Of a DNA stretch of 64,000 bases, positions 16,683 through 24,578 are shown piece after piece. Every line of letters begins with the position of its first letter. The stretch's first letter is position 1. Source of the DNA: Clostridia bacterium (GTDB lineage: Bacteria > Bacillota > Clostridia > Christensenellales > Aristaeellaceae); the NCBI GenBank assembly GCA_017550745.1, contig JAFZOG010000040.1, positions 1-64,000 of the forward strand. Reading direction: 5' to 3'. A model generated the notes under the pieces. That model ran no database searches. It saw only the letters and a list, made by a program, of their open reading frames with translations, and was not told where the DNA came from. The position numbers and the translations under genes are program-made.

Positions 16683-16904
16683 TTTCTTCACCTCAATATC
16701 TGTTCCATCGGTTTTCCCTTGATCAGCCTGTCCGGCTGCCGGATCACCCCGTCCGCTTCTTACATGCCTGCTCCTTTCATTTAAACGACGCTCCCATTAT
16801 ACAGGATGGAAAGAAGGAAGGGAATGGGCTGGTTGGCAGAATGGAAAACCGATTCGGTCATGCGGAAAACAATGTTCAGGTTTACTATTCACCTATTTAG
16901 AAGA

Positions 16905-17075
16905 GACCAAGCAGCATTTCCGGCGGGGGTGTCGGGGGAGCTCCCCCGACTGTAATCCGCAGGCGGCGGCGTACACGCCGCCGCCTGCGGATAGAAAATC
17001 GAAGGGCTGCGGCCCTTCGATGCATCCCAGGGGTTTTTCGACAATCTGAGCGGAATCCCGATTCCGCTTTCATTC
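16905..17075. repeat. Array of four consecutive palindromes (hairpin-array repeat, copy 1)
   Basis: Four perfect or near-perfect palindromes follow each other. They are GTCGGGGGAGCTCCCCCGAC (16931-16950), a 38-bp palindrome centred on GTAC (16954-16991), TCGAAGGGCTGCGGCCCTTCGA-type (16999-17020) and CGGAATCCCGATTCCG (17051-17066). The region has no coding potential. Part of it, ending CCGCCGCCTGCGGAT, recurs at about 51.44-51.47 kb inside a similar array. It is a dispersed structured repeat of unknown role. Confidence 0.75.
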
Positions 17076-17144
17076 GTACCATTCAGTGTTAGCTGAATGG
17101 CAACTGATCAGGCAAAGATTTTCCCAAATCATGCAGGCGCGCTC

Positions 17145-17173
17145 TTGCGGACGGCTGGATTTTCAGGTATAAT
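17145..17173 (+). promoter_or_regulatory. Promoter of the diguanylate cyclase gene
   Basis: TTGCGG (17145-17150), a 17-base spacer and a perfect TATAAT (17168-17173). The transcript would have a leader of about 110 bases in which I see no recognisable riboswitch. Confidence 0.6.
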
Positions 17174-17291
17174 GATATGGATGGTTACAGAAGTTTTTGC
17201 TCGGCTTTGAATACAGAATCACGGCGTTCATAATATGCGGCCCCAAATGCGTCCCGGCCATCATCCGGCCAAGCAAAAGGAGATTCCGCCC

Positions 17292-18563
17292 ATGAAAGAT
17301 ATCCTGCTGATCATGCCGCAGGGGGAACTGCTGGAAACGCTCTCTTCCCTGCTTTCCTCCGAGTATCGGCTGCTGTGCTTTGACCGGCTTCCCGATGGCG
17401 GGAATGCCCTTGACGATCCAAATCTCGCCGCGGTGCTGGTGGATTTGGCGCATGAAAAAGAGCGCGGCCTGGCCATCGCAAAAAAGATGATGGGGTATTC
17501 CGCCTTTTTAAAGCACCCCATCCTGGGGCTGACGGCTTCTCTGCCCGGGGAGGAGGAAGCCGCATTGGTCGAAAACGGCTTCTTTGACATCATTCCGCTT
17601 CCCTGTCCAAAATCGCTGCTCCTCAAAAGGATCCAAAGCGCCATCCGGGCGTCGGACTCCATCACATTCCATGAAGTGGAGAGGATGCTCAAGCAGCTGC
17701 CGTCCAATATTTTCCTGAAGGATACCGAAGGCCGCTATGTTTTTTCCACCCAGTACTGGCATCATCTGTACCACGCGGACGACACGAACTGGTCCATTCG
17801 CGGCAAGACGGACATGGAAATCCGCAAGGATAAGGAAAACGCGAAAAAGGCCATGGAGGCGGACAGGAAGATCCTGCAGACCGGGAACGGCACAAGCTAC
17901 ATCATCGAGGAAAAACAGGACGGGATGGACGAGTTTCTGGAATTGATCAAGCGGCCCGTCTATGACGCGGACGGAAAAATCTCCGGCATCATCGCGCTGA
18001 TCAATAATGTGACCGAGCAGCACCTGCTCAAGCAGGAGCTGGAAAAGCGCACCCAGATCGACCCGCTTACGGAATTGCTCAACAAGCCCACCACCGAAGA
18101 ACACATCCGCATGATGCTGAAAACCGCCGGGAAGGATTGGAAAAACGGGGCGCTGATGATGCTGGACGTGGACAATTTCAAGAACGTGAACGACTCCCAT
18201 GGCCATGCGGTGGGCGACCATGTGCTCGCCAGGATTGCCCGGATCATCCACAGCAATTTTCGGGTGATGGATGTGACGGGGCGCATCGGCGGGGATGAGT
18301 TCATGGTGTTCCTGCGGAATATCAAGGAGACGGAGGCGGTGTGCAATTCGGCCCGCAGGATTCAGCAGCAGGTGCGCGCCGCGTTTCCCGAGCTGCCGGG
18401 AGGAATCTCGATTTCCATCGGCATCGCGCTGTACCCGGCCCACGGCGTCACTTTCGAAGAGCTGTACCGGGCGGCGGATGCAGCCCTGTACGAAGTAAAG
18501 AATCGCTGCAAGGGCAATTTCCATGTCTATGGAGAGGGAGCGGAAGAAAAGCCCGAACCATAA
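17292..18563 (+). CDS. REC-like/PAS/GGDEF diguanylate cyclase
   Basis: The 423-residue protein starts with a response-regulator-like domain (about 1-115), continues with a PAS domain (about 125-245, SNIFLKDTEGRYVF) and ends with GGDEF (about 260-415). GRIGGDEF is intact (about residue 331), and RVMD five residues before it forms the RxxD inhibitory site. It should make cyclic di-GMP and be product-inhibited. The REC-like part has LVDLAHEKER where a phosphoacceptor would sit but is divergent, so phosphorylation is uncertain. The ATG is preceded by AAAAGGAGA. No EAL partner is nearby. Confidence 0.9.
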   Translation: MKDILLIMPQGELLETLSSLLSSEYRLLCFDRLPDGGNALDDPNLAAVLVDLAHEKERGLAIAKKMMGYSAFLKHPILGLTASLPGEEEAALVENGFFDIIPLPCPKSLLLKRIQSAIRASDSITFHEVERMLKQLPSNIFLKDTEGRYVFSTQYWHHLYHADDTNWSIRGKTDMEIRKDKENAKKAMEADRKILQTGNGTSYIIEEKQDGMDEFLELIKRPVYDADGKISGIIALINNVTEQHLLKQELEKRTQIDPLTELLNKPTTEEHIRMMLKTAGKDWKNGALMMLDVDNFKNVNDSHGHAVGDHVLARIARIIHSNFRVMDVTGRIGGDEFMVFLRNIKETEAVCNSARRIQQQVRAAFPELPGGISISIGIALYPAHGVTFEELYRAADAALYEVKNRCKGNFHVYGEGAEEKPEP

Positions 18564-18571
18564 ATCCTTTC

Positions 18572-18822
18572 ATACTGTTCTCAAATCAAATAAGCAATAA
18601 AAAGCACAAACACTCATACATGTCATCCCGAGCGAAGTGGAGTGAGAACGAAACGGAGTCGAGGTATCTATAAGTTGGTTTATTACGCTGCTTTAGATCC
18701 CTCAGCTCCGCTTCGCCAGGTCCTTCGACTCCGATGCGCTCCGCTCAGGATGACATCGCTTCGGTCGGGATGACATTGCTTATAGGCTATTCTAAATTGC
18801 TTATCTAACTTGAGAACAGTAT
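18572..18822. repeat. Dispersed inverted-repeat element, copy R2 (251 bp)
   Basis: The 27-bp terminal inverted repeats (18572-18598 and 18796-18822) match at 24 of 27 positions; the left one starts ATACTGTTCTCAA. Inside lies TGTCATCCCGAGCGAAGTGG with the opposing CGCTCAGGATGACA, the same core as copies R1, R4 and R5, plus a third partial core copy near 18.76 kb. Long arms and lack of coding sequence suggest a MITE-like element. Confidence 0.8.
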
Positions 18823-18835
18823 CACAAGATATATA

Positions 18836-18873
18836 AAAGAAACGCTCCCGTTCATGTTGGAGCGTTTCTTTTT
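18836..18873. terminator. Bidirectional terminator
   Basis: AAAGAAACGCTCC pairs with GGAGCGTTTCTTT with T-runs on both sides. It ends the minus-strand TPR gene. Confidence 0.8.
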
Positions 18874-18880
18874 GATGGAT

Positions 18881-19582
18881 CTACTTTTTTATTTCCGCCA
18901 ATTCCTTTTGGATCATTTCTTTGGTGGCGTAGTTCAGCGGGGAGAAGCGGCCTTCCAATGCCTTTTCCAGTTTTTGGGCGGCAGCTTCCAGATTTCCCTC
19001 CTCCTTGTCATACTGGGCCAGGAAATAGAGCGTGTCGATCTGGCTGTCCTTGATTCCGATGGCTTTGTCGAAGTACTCCTTTGCCTTTTCCTTATCGTTC
19101 AGCAGCCGGTAATAGGTCTGGCCCAGGTTGTCCAGCACGATGGGGTCCTCGTCGTCATAATCCAGGGCTTCCTGGTTGTATGCCAGCGCTTTTTCCGCGT
19201 CCCCCGCCTCGATGTACAGCCAGCCCAGGGACTGGTAAGTCAAGCCGCATGGGGCCTTCCGGTGGGAGGCTTCCAGCAGCTGAATGGCTTTTTCGATCTC
19301 GCCCAGCTTATACTGCGCCACGGCGTAGTTCATAAAAAGCTGCTGCTTGCGGCCCGCGTCCAGGTCGGGGGCTTTTTCCGCCTTTTTCAGGATTTCCTTG
19401 ACCTTGAGGTAGTTATCCTCGCCGCCTTCGCGGAGCAAAAGCACGCTGAAAGGCAGCATGTACGCTGCGGAAAAATAGCCGGCGCTGTACATTTCCTCAT
19501 ACAGCTTCCTCGCCTCCGCCACATTGCCTTTTTGCTGCGCCATCAGCGCTTTGCGCGCCTTAAAGCTGTCCAGAATGCCCAT
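18881..19582 (-). CDS. Tetratricopeptide-repeat protein
   Basis: The 233-residue, almost entirely helical protein has about five to six TPR units; clear ones are LTYQSLGWLYIEAGDAEKALAYNQEAL and PIVLDNLGQTYYRLLNDKEKAKEYFDKAI (shown in part). There is no signal peptide, so it is cytosolic. It starts one base after the YprB-type nuclease gene and that protein also ends in TPR units, so the two probably act together. The binding partner is unknown. Confidence 0.8.
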   Translation of the reverse strand: MGILDSFKARKALMAQQKGNVAEARKLYEEMYSAGYFSAAYMLPFSVLLLREGGEDNYLKVKEILKKAEKAPDLDAGRKQQLFMNYAVAQYKLGEIEKAIQLLEASHRKAPCGLTYQSLGWLYIEAGDAEKALAYNQEALDYDDEDPIVLDNLGQTYYRLLNDKEKAKEYFDKAIGIKDSQIDTLYFLAQYDKEEGNLEAAAQKLEKALEGRFSPLNYATKEMIQKELAEIKK

Positions 19583-19583
19583 A

Positions 19584-20705
19584 TCAATCCTGCCTCCTTG
19601 CTTTTTTCATCAAACGCTCATACCGCCTTTGCAGCGCTGCCATATCGCTGCCCGGCTGGTCGGCGGCCAAAATGATGGCCCTGCGCGTGTACTCCACCGC
19701 GGCGGGGATATCCTTGGTTTTATGCTCGCAGATTTTGGCCAGGGCGATCAGGGGCGCCGCGCCGCCCTGCCTGTCCGCCGCCATGCGGCGGTAGATTTGC
19801 GCGGCCTCGGCATAGTTGCCTTCCCGCCGGTAGGTCTCCGCCATGCGGCCCCGGGCCAGGATGGACATGCTGCCCCTGTCCGCCGCCCGGTAGCACATCC
19901 GCGCGCCTTCGGCCCTCCCCCGCTTTTCATATACCCGGCCCAGGCTGAATAAATCCTCCGGCTGTTCCGCCAGCAGCGGCGCGTCGTGAAGCCGGATCAG
20001 CCTGTCCAGGATGTGGGCCAGGGAAATGATGTCCTGCGCGTTGTGGGCCAGCACATCCTCCAGCAGGGAAAAATCCCCCGTTTTCAAAAAACTGAAGTAC
20101 CGCTCCGGCACCAGCGCCCCCGGCAGATCGTCCTGCCGCCGCATCCCCAGCACCGCTTCTTCCAGGCTGGAAAGATTGCAGTGCTTGAGCCGCAGCTTCC
20201 AAACCCGGCGGCTGGCGGGCAGCAGATCCACATGGGGCTTTGAAACGTACATTTCACGCATCCGCTGCATGGTAAACCGGGTTTCCAGCAGGGGCAGGTC
20301 GAAGGTGGCGCCGTTAAAGGTACACAGGATTTTTCCCTTTGCCATCTCCTCCGCCACGTGGGAGAGCAGCAGCGGTTCCTCGTCGTAGTCCCGCATCAGG
20401 TATTGCCGCACCACGAAGCCCGCTTCGTCAAAATAGCCCACGCCCACCAGAAACGCCACCGTGCCCGCCCCATGGGACAGGCCCGTGGTTTCCGTATCCA
20501 GAAAGCAGATATCCTCCCGCCGGAAGTCCCGGCAGGGCGTGCCCTGCACCAGCTCCAGGCTGGTGCCGGAAACCGCCTGGGGCAGTGCGAAGCAGGAAAG
20601 CGCTGTGCGCGTCTGCCGGACCATGCAGTCCAGCGGCAGGGGCTTTTTCTGCGCAGCAGGCTTGGGCCCTGCCGCGGCCTTCAGTTTATCGCGCAATGAC
20701 AGCAT
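19584..20705 (-). CDS. YprB-type RNase H-like exonuclease with C-terminal TPR repeats
   Basis: The 373-residue protein has an RNase H-like 3'-5' exonuclease domain (about residues 60-235). FLDTETTGLSHGAGT gives the first two acidic residues, LCTFNGATFDLPLLETRF the second motif, and LAHNAQDIISLAHIL the third acidic site. TPR-like helices fill about 245-370. The fold matches YprB (RNase_H_2), encoded in many Bacillota and thought to process nucleic acids; the substrate is not established. The TPR neighbour one base downstream suggests an operon. Confidence 0.85.
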   Translation of the reverse strand: MLSLRDKLKAAAGPKPAAQKKPLPLDCMVRQTRTALSCFALPQAVSGTSLELVQGTPCRDFRREDICFLDTETTGLSHGAGTVAFLVGVGYFDEAGFVVRQYLMRDYDEEPLLLSHVAEEMAKGKILCTFNGATFDLPLLETRFTMQRMREMYVSKPHVDLLPASRRVWKLRLKHCNLSSLEEAVLGMRRQDDLPGALVPERYFSFLKTGDFSLLEDVLAHNAQDIISLAHILDRLIRLHDAPLLAEQPEDLFSLGRVYEKRGRAEGARMCYRAADRGSMSILARGRMAETYRREGNYAEAAQIYRRMAADRQGGAAPLIALAKICEHKTKDIPAAVEYTRRAIILAADQPGSDMAALQRRYERLMKKARRQD

Positions 20706-20726
20706 ATGGTCCTGCCTATCTTCCGG

Positions 20727-21539
20727 TCAGTAAAAAATCGAATATTCTTCTTCTCCGTACTCATTCACGTTTACCACCACGGCGTCCCTTACCCGGGCGC
20801 GCCAGATGATCAGCTCGTGGAAATCGCCGCCCCGGGCCTCGTAATCCGCCACGTAGTTTTGCCATTCCTCGGTGAATTCCTCCAGGGACAGGTGGTTTTC
20901 CATGATGTACGCCGCCGCTTCCCTGCCCACATAGCGGAAATGCCAGGGCTCAAACTTGATGGAAGTGATGTCCTCCTTGTCCTCCATATAGCGCAGGATG
21001 AAGCCGAATTCATGGCAGTGCTCCAGCATCCACTGGGCCTCCGCCGTCTTGGCGAATTCCTTGTTCATGCCGTCCTTCTGGGTCCAGGCGTAATTGAGGA
21101 TGTCCGCCCCCAGGCCGGTCTGGTGGTCGCTGGAGCCGGGATAAGCCACCAGCCCGTCGTCCCGGCCCATTTTCTGCAAGCGGTTGTTGTACATGGTTTT
21201 CTGGGTCTGATAGCTGCGGTAAGCGCTCTTTAAATACAGGGTATAGCCCGCTTCCGACGCGGCCTCAAACATTTCGTTCAGCGCGTCGTTCGCCGCCTTC
21301 CGCAGTTCCATCGCGCCGACGCCCGAAGCGCGGCGGACAGTGGTTTTCACCAGGTCGCCGGGCACATAGCCGCTGTCCAGCAGGTGGGAGCGGTTGGCGA
21401 GGGTGATGTACTGGTCAAAATCGTAAACCGTTTCCGGTTCCAGCGGAAAATCCCAATCGGGAAAAGCTGCCGCCCGGGCGCTGATCAAAAAGGTCAGCGA
21501 CAGGGCGAAACAAATGAACCGGGCCGTTGCTTTTCTCAT
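20727..21539 (-). CDS. D-alanyl-D-alanine carboxypeptidase, VanY/M15B family
   Basis: The 270-residue secreted zinc peptidase (signal peptide about 1-25) trims the terminal D-Ala from peptidoglycan stem peptides. Catalytic motifs are intact: KSAYRSYQTQ, SSDHQTGLGADI with the zinc His and Asp, and FEPWHFRYVG with the last ligand. It overlaps the upstream paralogue by four bases (ATGA), so the two are co-translated. The length is normal for VanY-type enzymes. Confidence 0.9.
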   Translation of the reverse strand: MRKATARFICFALSLTFLISARAAAFPDWDFPLEPETVYDFDQYITLANRSHLLDSGYVPGDLVKTTVRRASGVGAMELRKAANDALNEMFEAASEAGYTLYLKSAYRSYQTQKTMYNNRLQKMGRDDGLVAYPGSSDHQTGLGADILNYAWTQKDGMNKEFAKTAEAQWMLEHCHEFGFILRYMEDKEDITSIKFEPWHFRYVGREAAAYIMENHLSLEEFTEEWQNYVADYEARGGDFHELIIWRARVRDAVVVNVNEYGEEEYSIFY

Positions 21540-22225
21540 GGCGCGCTTTCACCTTCATCCATCGTTACTTCATAGCTTTCCGACCGCAGGGCGACGTATT
21601 CTTCCAGGGGAATATCCATTTCATAGATCCGTTTGGCGTGGTCCCTGCCCACATAACGGATATGCCAGGGCTCGTCGGCGTAGCCGGTGACTGCTTCCCA
21701 TTTGCCCTGATACCGGACGATGAAGCCGAACCGCCAGGCGTTTGCCGCCACCCACTGTCCTTCCGGCGTCTGCCCGAAGGCAGTGGAAAGGCGGGTTTCC
21801 TTTTTGGTGCCCAGGTCCATGGCCAGGCCGATCTGATGCTCGCTGCACCCCTGGGGCGCCACCGTGCGCATGGCAGTCTGCCGGTCCACCTTTTCCAGCT
21901 TTCTGGCAAAGATGGCTGTCTGCTGGCCGTAGCTTCGATACCCGGATACGGCGGCCAGATACAGCCCCGCTTCCTTTGCCGCCGCAAACATTTCTTCCAG
22001 CGCCGCCGCCGCTTCGGGACGCATCCGGGTGGCTTCCCCGCCGCCTAACACTTTGGGCTCCACCAGATCCCGGGGATAATCGTCCTTGCCGATGGGGTGC
22101 TCCCGGTTGACCAAAAACAGATTGCCGCCGAAGGCCAGCTCCGGATCCGCCGCTTCCTCCGAAAAAGCGGCGAAAGGAAGAAAAACAAAGGCCAGCGCCA
22201 TGAAAAAACAGAAAATACGATGCAT
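21536..22225 (-). CDS. D-alanyl-D-alanine carboxypeptidase, VanY/M15B family (second copy)
   Basis: The 229-residue secreted paralogue of the next gene has a signal peptide (about 1-22) and all active-site motifs: VSGYRSYGQQ, CSEHQIGLAMDLG and DEPWHIRYVG. It is shorter in the C-terminal part. The pair may divide work between different substrates or growth phases. Nothing else of a vancomycin-resistance cluster (vanS, vanR, vanH, vanA) is present, so housekeeping wall remodelling is the likely role. Confidence 0.9.
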   Translation of the reverse strand: MHRIFCFFMALAFVFLPFAAFSEEAADPELAFGGNLFLVNREHPIGKDDYPRDLVEPKVLGGGEATRMRPEAAAALEEMFAAAKEAGLYLAAVSGYRSYGQQTAIFARKLEKVDRQTAMRTVAPQGCSEHQIGLAMDLGTKKETRLSTAFGQTPEGQWVAANAWRFGFIVRYQGKWEAVTGYADEPWHIRYVGRDHAKRIYEMDIPLEEYVALRSESYEVTMDEGESAP

Positions 22226-22240
22226 CCTGGGCTCTCCGCG

Positions 22241-24022
22241 TTATTTCTGGATCATGCCGCCGTACCGGGCGGCGATCTGCCCGGCGGCGTCCCGGCCCAG
22301 CATCACGGTGACCCGGGTGCCGGTATCCCCGTATTCCTCGGACAGCACCCGGCCCTTCTTCCGCAGCTCCGCCACCACGCCGTATTGGTCAAAGGGCACC
22401 AGCAGGGTCATTTCCTGCTCGGCCTTGCGAAGCTCCGCCGCGATGGCGGACAGCAGCCGGTCAAGCCCAAAGCCGGTCTGGGCGGAGATGTGCAGCGCCC
22501 CCGGCATGATGGGCAGGATATCCTGATCGGAGGGCGTCAGGTCGCACTTGTTCAGCACGTCGATGCGGGGCTGGGTATCCGCGCCGATCTGGGAAAGCAC
22601 TTCCTCCACCACCGCGTGCTGTTTCGGCGTATCGGGGCTGGACGCGTCGGACACGATCACCAGCAGGTCGCTGAGCGCCGCTTCCTCCAGGGTGGACTTG
22701 AACGCTTCCACCAGTTCATGGGGCAGCTTGCTGATAAAGCCCACCGTGTCCACCAGCAGAAATTCACCGCCGTCCGGCATCTCCACCCGGCGGCTGACCG
22801 CGTCCAGGGTGGCAAACAGCTTGTTTTCCGTATACACGCCCGCGCCGGTGACAGCGTTCAGCAGGGTGGATTTCCCCGTGTTGGTATAGCCCACCAGGGA
22901 AACGATGGGGATGGCGTTCTTTTCCCGGCTCTTGCGGCGAAGCCGGCGCTGCTTCTGCAGGTCGTCCAGTTCCTGCTTCAGCCGGTTGATCTGCTCCCGG
23001 ATGCGGCGGCGGTCGATTTCCAGCTTGGTTTCGCCGGGGCCGCGGGTGCCGATGCCGCCGCCCAGCCTGCTCAAAATCAGCCCTTGCCCGATCAGCCGCC
23101 CGGAACGGTATTTCAGCTGGGCCAGCTGCACCTGCAGCTTGCCCTCCCCGCTCTGGGCCCGCTGGGCAAAAATATCCAGGATCAGGGTGGTGCGGTCCAC
23201 CACCTTCACACCGATGATATCCTCCAGGTTCCTGGTTTGGGCCCCTGTCAGCTCGTCGTCGAAAATCACCACGTCCGCCTCGTACGCCTGGGCGTCCAGC
23301 TGCAATTGCTGGGCCTTGCCGCTGCCGACGAAGGTGGCGGTATCCGCCTTGGGGCGCTTCTGGAAAAACCGGGCCACCACCTGCGCCCCGGCGCTCTCCG
23401 CCAGGGCGGCCAGCTCATCCAGGGACTTTTCGCTGTCAATGCCGACCAGGACGGCTTTCTCAGGCGGTTCGGCGGTGTCGGGGCCGTCTCCCTGCAAGAC
23501 CCGCCTGTCAGACAGCTGGATTTCCTGCATCCAGGCTTCCTGGGGCAGCTTGCGAAGCGGCACGATCTCCGTCTCCTCCACGCCGGGCACGCCGTTGGCC
23601 TTTTCGGTGAGGAACGCGGCGCTGACGCCGGTGATATGCCCGTTCTCCGCCACGCCTACGGCGCACATGCTGTCCAGCATCATGGAGCGCAAAGCGGCGA
23701 TGTCCACGTCCGACAGCCTGGCGCTCCCGCCCGGATGGGTGTGGATGCAGCGGACGCAGGAAAGCCGCTTGCTGTTCCGGCGCAGGCGCAGATCCATCAG
23801 CGGCACGCTGTCCGCCACGCCCACGATCACGTCCAGCACGTCCCCGTCCCGGCTCACATACACCGCGATTTCCCGGTTCAGAGCGCACGAATGCCGCGCA
23901 AGCTCGGTCAGGAGGTCGCGCGGCGCGTATTCATTCCATTCAAAGGGGCAGTCGTAGATGGCTTTCAGTTCTGCAAGCTGTGAATCCCGGATGCCCGTAA
24001 TATTGCCATGTACTTCCGGCAT
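22241..24022 (-). CDS. hflX: GTPase HflX with N-terminal JAMM-like extension
   Basis: The 593-residue protein is longer than HflX of E. coli (about 426). Residues about 190-590 are canonical HflX: GSGKAQQLQ, GPGETKLEIDRRRI, the G1 loop VGYTNTGKSTL, G3 VDTVGF and G4 NKCD. HflX rescues or splits stalled ribosomes. The extra N-terminal domain (about 1-170) contains Glu51 and CIHTHPGGSARLSDVD, which fits the JAMM metalloprotease pattern (His94, His96, Ser104, Asp107). Clostridial HflX proteins commonly carry this extension, but its activity is not established. Confidence 0.92.
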   Translation of the reverse strand: MPEVHGNITGIRDSQLAELKAIYDCPFEWNEYAPRDLLTELARHSCALNREIAVYVSRDGDVLDVIVGVADSVPLMDLRLRRNSKRLSCVRCIHTHPGGSARLSDVDIAALRSMMLDSMCAVGVAENGHITGVSAAFLTEKANGVPGVEETEIVPLRKLPQEAWMQEIQLSDRRVLQGDGPDTAEPPEKAVLVGIDSEKSLDELAALAESAGAQVVARFFQKRPKADTATFVGSGKAQQLQLDAQAYEADVVIFDDELTGAQTRNLEDIIGVKVVDRTTLILDIFAQRAQSGEGKLQVQLAQLKYRSGRLIGQGLILSRLGGGIGTRGPGETKLEIDRRRIREQINRLKQELDDLQKQRRLRRKSREKNAIPIVSLVGYTNTGKSTLLNAVTGAGVYTENKLFATLDAVSRRVEMPDGGEFLLVDTVGFISKLPHELVEAFKSTLEEAALSDLLVIVSDASSPDTPKQHAVVEEVLSQIGADTQPRIDVLNKCDLTPSDQDILPIMPGALHISAQTGFGLDRLLSAIAAELRKAEQEMTLLVPFDQYGVVAELRKKGRVLSEEYGDTGTRVTVMLGRDAAGQIAARYGGMIQK

Positions 24023-24050
24023 GGTCTCTCCTTCTGTAACCGGAAGGAAA

Positions 24051-24434
24051 TCAGTCGATGGATTCCTCCGGATGATTCTTCAAATAGTCCTCCACCGCCG
24101 CGTGAATGGCCTCCTCCGCCAGCAGGGAGCAGTGCATTTTTACGGGGGGCAGGCCGTCCAGCGCTTCCGCCACGGCCTTGTTGGTGAGGGCCAGGGCTTC
24201 CTTCAAGGTCTTGCCCTTCACCATTTCCGTGGCCATGGAGGAGGTGGCAATGGCCGCGCCGCAGCCGAAGGTCTTGAATTTCACGTCCTCAATCACGCCG
24301 TTTTCCACCTTCAGATACATGCGCATGATGTCGCCGCATTTCGCGTTGCCCACGGTGCCTACGCCGTTGGCGTCGGGGATTTCACCCACATTGCGCGGGT
24401 TTTCAAAGTGGTCCATTACTTTTTCGCTGTACAT
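24051..24434 (-). CDS. nifU: Iron-sulfur cluster scaffold protein NifU/IscU-like
   Basis: The 127-residue IscU-type scaffold has the three conserved cysteines in NAKCGDIM, FGCGAAIATSS and KMHCSLLAEEAI. It assembles [2Fe-2S] clusters from sulfur supplied by the cysteine desulfurase encoded upstream. The length is that of the single-domain scaffold, without the NifU ferredoxin and C-terminal domains. The order Rrf2 regulator-nifS-nifU is the common clostridial arrangement. Confidence 0.95.
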   Translation of the reverse strand: MYSEKVMDHFENPRNVGEIPDANGVGTVGNAKCGDIMRMYLKVENGVIEDVKFKTFGCGAAIATSSMATEMVKGKTLKEALALTNKAVAEALDGLPPVKMHCSLLAEEAIHAAVEDYLKNHPEESID

Positions 24435-24578
24435 GGCGGTTTCTCCTTTAATTTATTTGTAAAATCATATCAAGCGGTGTTCTGGCAGCAAGCAGGAGGG
24501 AGGAGGTTAATATTGTTGAATCACCAAGCGTTTGTCTTTCGTTCATTTTCCTTTATAAAAACCTCCTGCCTCTTCTTC

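Noticed and set aside
16905-17075. Repetitive palindromes considered as a CRISPR array
   Set aside because: The units differ from each other, there are no equal spacers, and no cas gene is in the window.
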